Made by a program: the position numbers and the translations under genes. The notes below the pieces were generated by a model that saw nothing but the letters and a program-made list of their open reading frames with translations, was not told the origin of the DNA and did no database searches. A stretch of DNA of 64,000 nt from Himantopus leucocephalus (taxonomy: Eukaryota > Chordata > Aves > Charadriiformes > Recurvirostridae), in assembly GCA_003993805.1 (NCBI GenBank), contig RSEF01000004.1:24401841-24465840 (forward strand), given 5' to 3'. Shown here one piece after another: positions 61,000-64,000 of the stretch. Within the stretch, counting starts at the first letter, position 1. Each line of letters opens with the position of its first letter.

Positions 61000-63900
61000 A
61001 TCAACAGGCTCTGACCAGCCCGTGGTGCCAGGCCCATTGCCAGGCTAGCAATGGTGTCACAGGCATTTTGCTATTGTTTTCACTGAGGGTTGCCTCTTAT
61101 ACACGTCCATAGATAGCCCTAATTTTATACTGTACAAAAAGGCAAAATATATTTGACACTTAACAGGTGGTACAGAAAGAACAAGGGTCCAATGTTGCAT
61201 AAAAAAGGTTAGATCAGTGGATTCAGTATTCTACTGGTCAGAAGGGGTTGCACACCCAGCAGTAAGTCTTCACAGGATAAAACAGAATGACAGTGATTTT
61301 TTGCTGTAAGGCTAATTTAGAAATGCTTTTCCAGTGCCAGTGGAAATGGAAGTTAACGTTTTGGGCAATATGTAATTTCTTTTGTATTACTGCAGAGTTA
61401 TGAAGGACTGTACAACTGTCACATTTGTTTTGGTTTTTATAACTCTAACTGGACAATGGAATGAATTAAAACGGAAAAGACCCACAAAGTAGGTGGAACC
61501 CAGCCCATAATATGCATTAAAATCTGGATGGAATGCAAAAAGAGAAGATAATCCATTTTTGTGATTAATGAATACTAATTATAACTTACTAGAACATTCC
61601 CACACTTCATGATAAATGTATAGCTAAATCTCTAAGATATGGTTATCAGTCTTGTGCTCTGTACTCAATGTGAGACAACTACTGGCAGAATTTGCTCCTT
61701 ATGTTTTATAAAGTGGCCCCCAGACACCAGATTTCTGAGACGAAAAACATTTTAAGGAGTTTTGAGTTTGCAAGCTTAATTGCTTAATTTTGCAAAAACC
61801 CCCGTAAAAGTTAAGATCTCTGTGGTGCTACAGTGACACGCTAGGACTAAAGATCATTATATCCCAAGAGGAATTTTGCAAATAAGACAATCGCAGCATT
61901 GTTTCAAGCAAAGGGAAAAGGTGATTGAGATTTATAAAGTTAAATTGTTCTTGTCATGCCTTGGTATTTTGCTGCATGTGTAGGAGGATTTGCAAATTCA
62001 GTCAACAACAGCCATATGGCAGAGCCTTGACCAGAGCTGAATGAACCATTGAGAACATTCCTTTGAATAACAGCTTTCTAATACATCATGAAATTCAGCA
62101 AACATTATTCGCTGAATGCATTTGACAGACTATCTGGTTCTAGAGGGAGTAAAATCTGAAACACAGCTACAATGGAACCAGTAATTTTAAAGAAATGTAC
62201 CAGAAAGGTTATTCTATGCATATTAATCAACAGGCTCTCAGCCTGATGTCAGATGGTGGCTGAGTGCTTTGCCAAGCACCAATGGAACATTATTTTCTGG
62301 GGGAAAAAGCCTGTGATCTTTACCTACTGCAGGTACTGCTTCCCTATCCTCCTGCTCGCCAGGTCAACTTCTTCCCGGCTTCTTTGTGTCCCTGTGTATG
62401 TCACTGTTTGAATTTGCCCATATGCATCTAATCTTTTTCTTGATGTGTTTTAGGCTCTGTAGATTCTAATGGCAATGAGTTTCATGGGTTATCAGTTCAC
62501 GGAAATTTTGAAGCGTGCAGCCTTTTAAAGAACATTGTTTCCTCCGTCTCCTGTGAGTTCTGAGTAGGAATTTGTACCTGAGAGGCACCACTCATTGCAT
62601 TTGCCTTTGCAACGTGTCTTCCTCCCCTTAGAATGAGCAGTTCTGATCTTCTTGCTGCCCTTTCTTAATGTCTTGGTTTTGGACATGGCAAGGTCAGAGC
62701 GGCTATGCTGTTCCTGTCAGGTGAGCCTGAAGGCTGGGAGCTCGGTGGTGGAAATGTGTCAGCCTTAAGCATGCAGAGGTATTGCAAGAAGCATTTGCTA
62801 TTTCAGTAATGCCAGACTCAGGTGTCTAAAACCCATGACTTTGTCTGTGGAAATGAGTTCAGAGTAAAAATACTGGATTCAAAAATATGACAAATAAACA
62901 TTAGCTTCTTTCTTGCAGCCCCCTGTTTTCTGTCCCCCAACAACTGTGTATGTTTTGTTTTCCCAAGTCTTTTCTTTTAACTTAGCCAAAAGATCTAGAA
63001 ACATGCTTTAAAAAGAAAAATAAAAAAGTCTTCCTTCCCTGAGATTCTGTTGTTAGTCAGCAAGTTGGGAAATGCCACCCAAAAGGGCAAAACTAATACT
63101 AAAACTGTAAGCCCTGGCAATATTGTTGCTGGCTGTGACTCGTAAATTTGTATTTTCTTCTGAAATATAATGCATCGAGATGTCTGTGTTCTCATGGCAC
63201 TTGTGGGGCCAGAGAGGGAGCTACGACACAGGGATTTTAATGGCAGTACTGAGATGGTCAGTGCAGCTGCTCTACGGCACAGCGAGGAGAAACATTTCCA
63301 TCAAATTTCTGCTGTCTGGGGTGTGAGTGGGAACATTTAAACCCTGTGTTTAGCTCCCAGATGCACAAACCACATGTCTGAGCTGACACACAGGGAAGTA
63401 TTGTTCATCAGTTAAAAATTGGCATCAATTACTTCCTCCCTTTGGGCCAAACGGGGAACCATATTGTTACTCCTTAGCTGCTGTGGCAACAAAATTACAT
63501 ACTGCCCCACATTGAAGAATTAATTATTAGTCCAAAGGGAAGAACTATGCAATACAACAGAAATCTGGAGTATGAAATGCAATTGGATGAGGCAGGTGAC
63601 AGGAGGCATACTATGACTTCAAACTGTGGCATATTAAAAGAGTCAGTGCATCACTGCCATATATAATGGACTCACCTTTTCTTTTTCCCCCTGATCTTTA
63701 GTAAATATTGGAAAAAATACAAAACGAAATGAAAAACTCCAAACAGTGAAGAGAACTGTTGGTGTTTACAAGACCCCAGCTGGACTGTGGTCAGAGCAGT
63801 CGCTCTGCCTTTGCTGATGTTATTTCCCAGGCTAACTCCCCCATGTAAACTACAGCTGTGAGCAGGTGGCAGTGTGTGTTCACATGTGCTCCATGTAGGG

Positions 63901-64000
63901 GAACGACCTCTCTTTGTATCTTGTGCATTTTTTTCATGTTCAGCTGAAAACATAATTTACAATGGCAGGCAGATGTAAACAAGAATTTCACAAGATAAAA
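61000..64000. other. intergenic end of window, no gene seen
   Basis: No exon, repeat family or RNA gene recognised. The parts around 61980-62290 and 63460-63640 have balanced composition with homeobox/POU-like words (for example ATGCATATTAAT near 62217) and could be conserved non-coding sequence, which cannot be told without alignment. Confidence 0.45.

Overview
This is a vertebrate nuclear window, almost certainly avian. Several copies of the CR1 LINE 3' end typical of bird and reptile genomes are scattered through it. The two protein-coding genes I recognise have classic GT-AG spliced structures and match vertebrate-specific families. Coding density is very low, there is no operon-like organisation, and one 100-base block of N marks an assembly gap at 10055-10154.

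Layout. Positions 1 to about 10 kb hold no gene I can support. From 11.8 to 22.1 kb on the minus strand lies TMEM144, a multi-pass membrane protein of the drug/metabolite (sugar) transporter type. I traced nine coding exons and two 5'UTR exon segments. They join in one open frame of 312 codons, but the exon for the last roughly 45 residues was not found. An assembly gap flanked by two CR1 pieces facing each other lies just downstream. A CpG-rich island at 24.0-24.9 kb is the likely TMEM144 promoter, with a CR1 copy inserted against its distal edge. From 31.2 to 44.3 kb on the plus strand lies GASK1B (FAM198B), a Golgi type II membrane protein related to the FAM20/Four-jointed secretory kinases. 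Its four coding exons join to a complete 537-residue protein. From about 45 to 64 kb I see no gene, only old CR1 debris, homopolymers and two unrecognised protein-like stretches.

The two genes are divergent (head to head), the same relative arrangement I recall for human 4q32, so this looks like conserved synteny rather than an accessory region. I see no CRISPR array, bacterial system, viral gene or RNA gene. The points most worth checking are the missing TMEM144 terminal exon, the convergent CR1 pair at the gap, a GASK1B upstream ORF whose stop overlaps the main start codon (ATGA), and a frameshifted antisense coding-like stretch at 60.5-61.0 kb. Nothing here amounts to an undescribed biological system.
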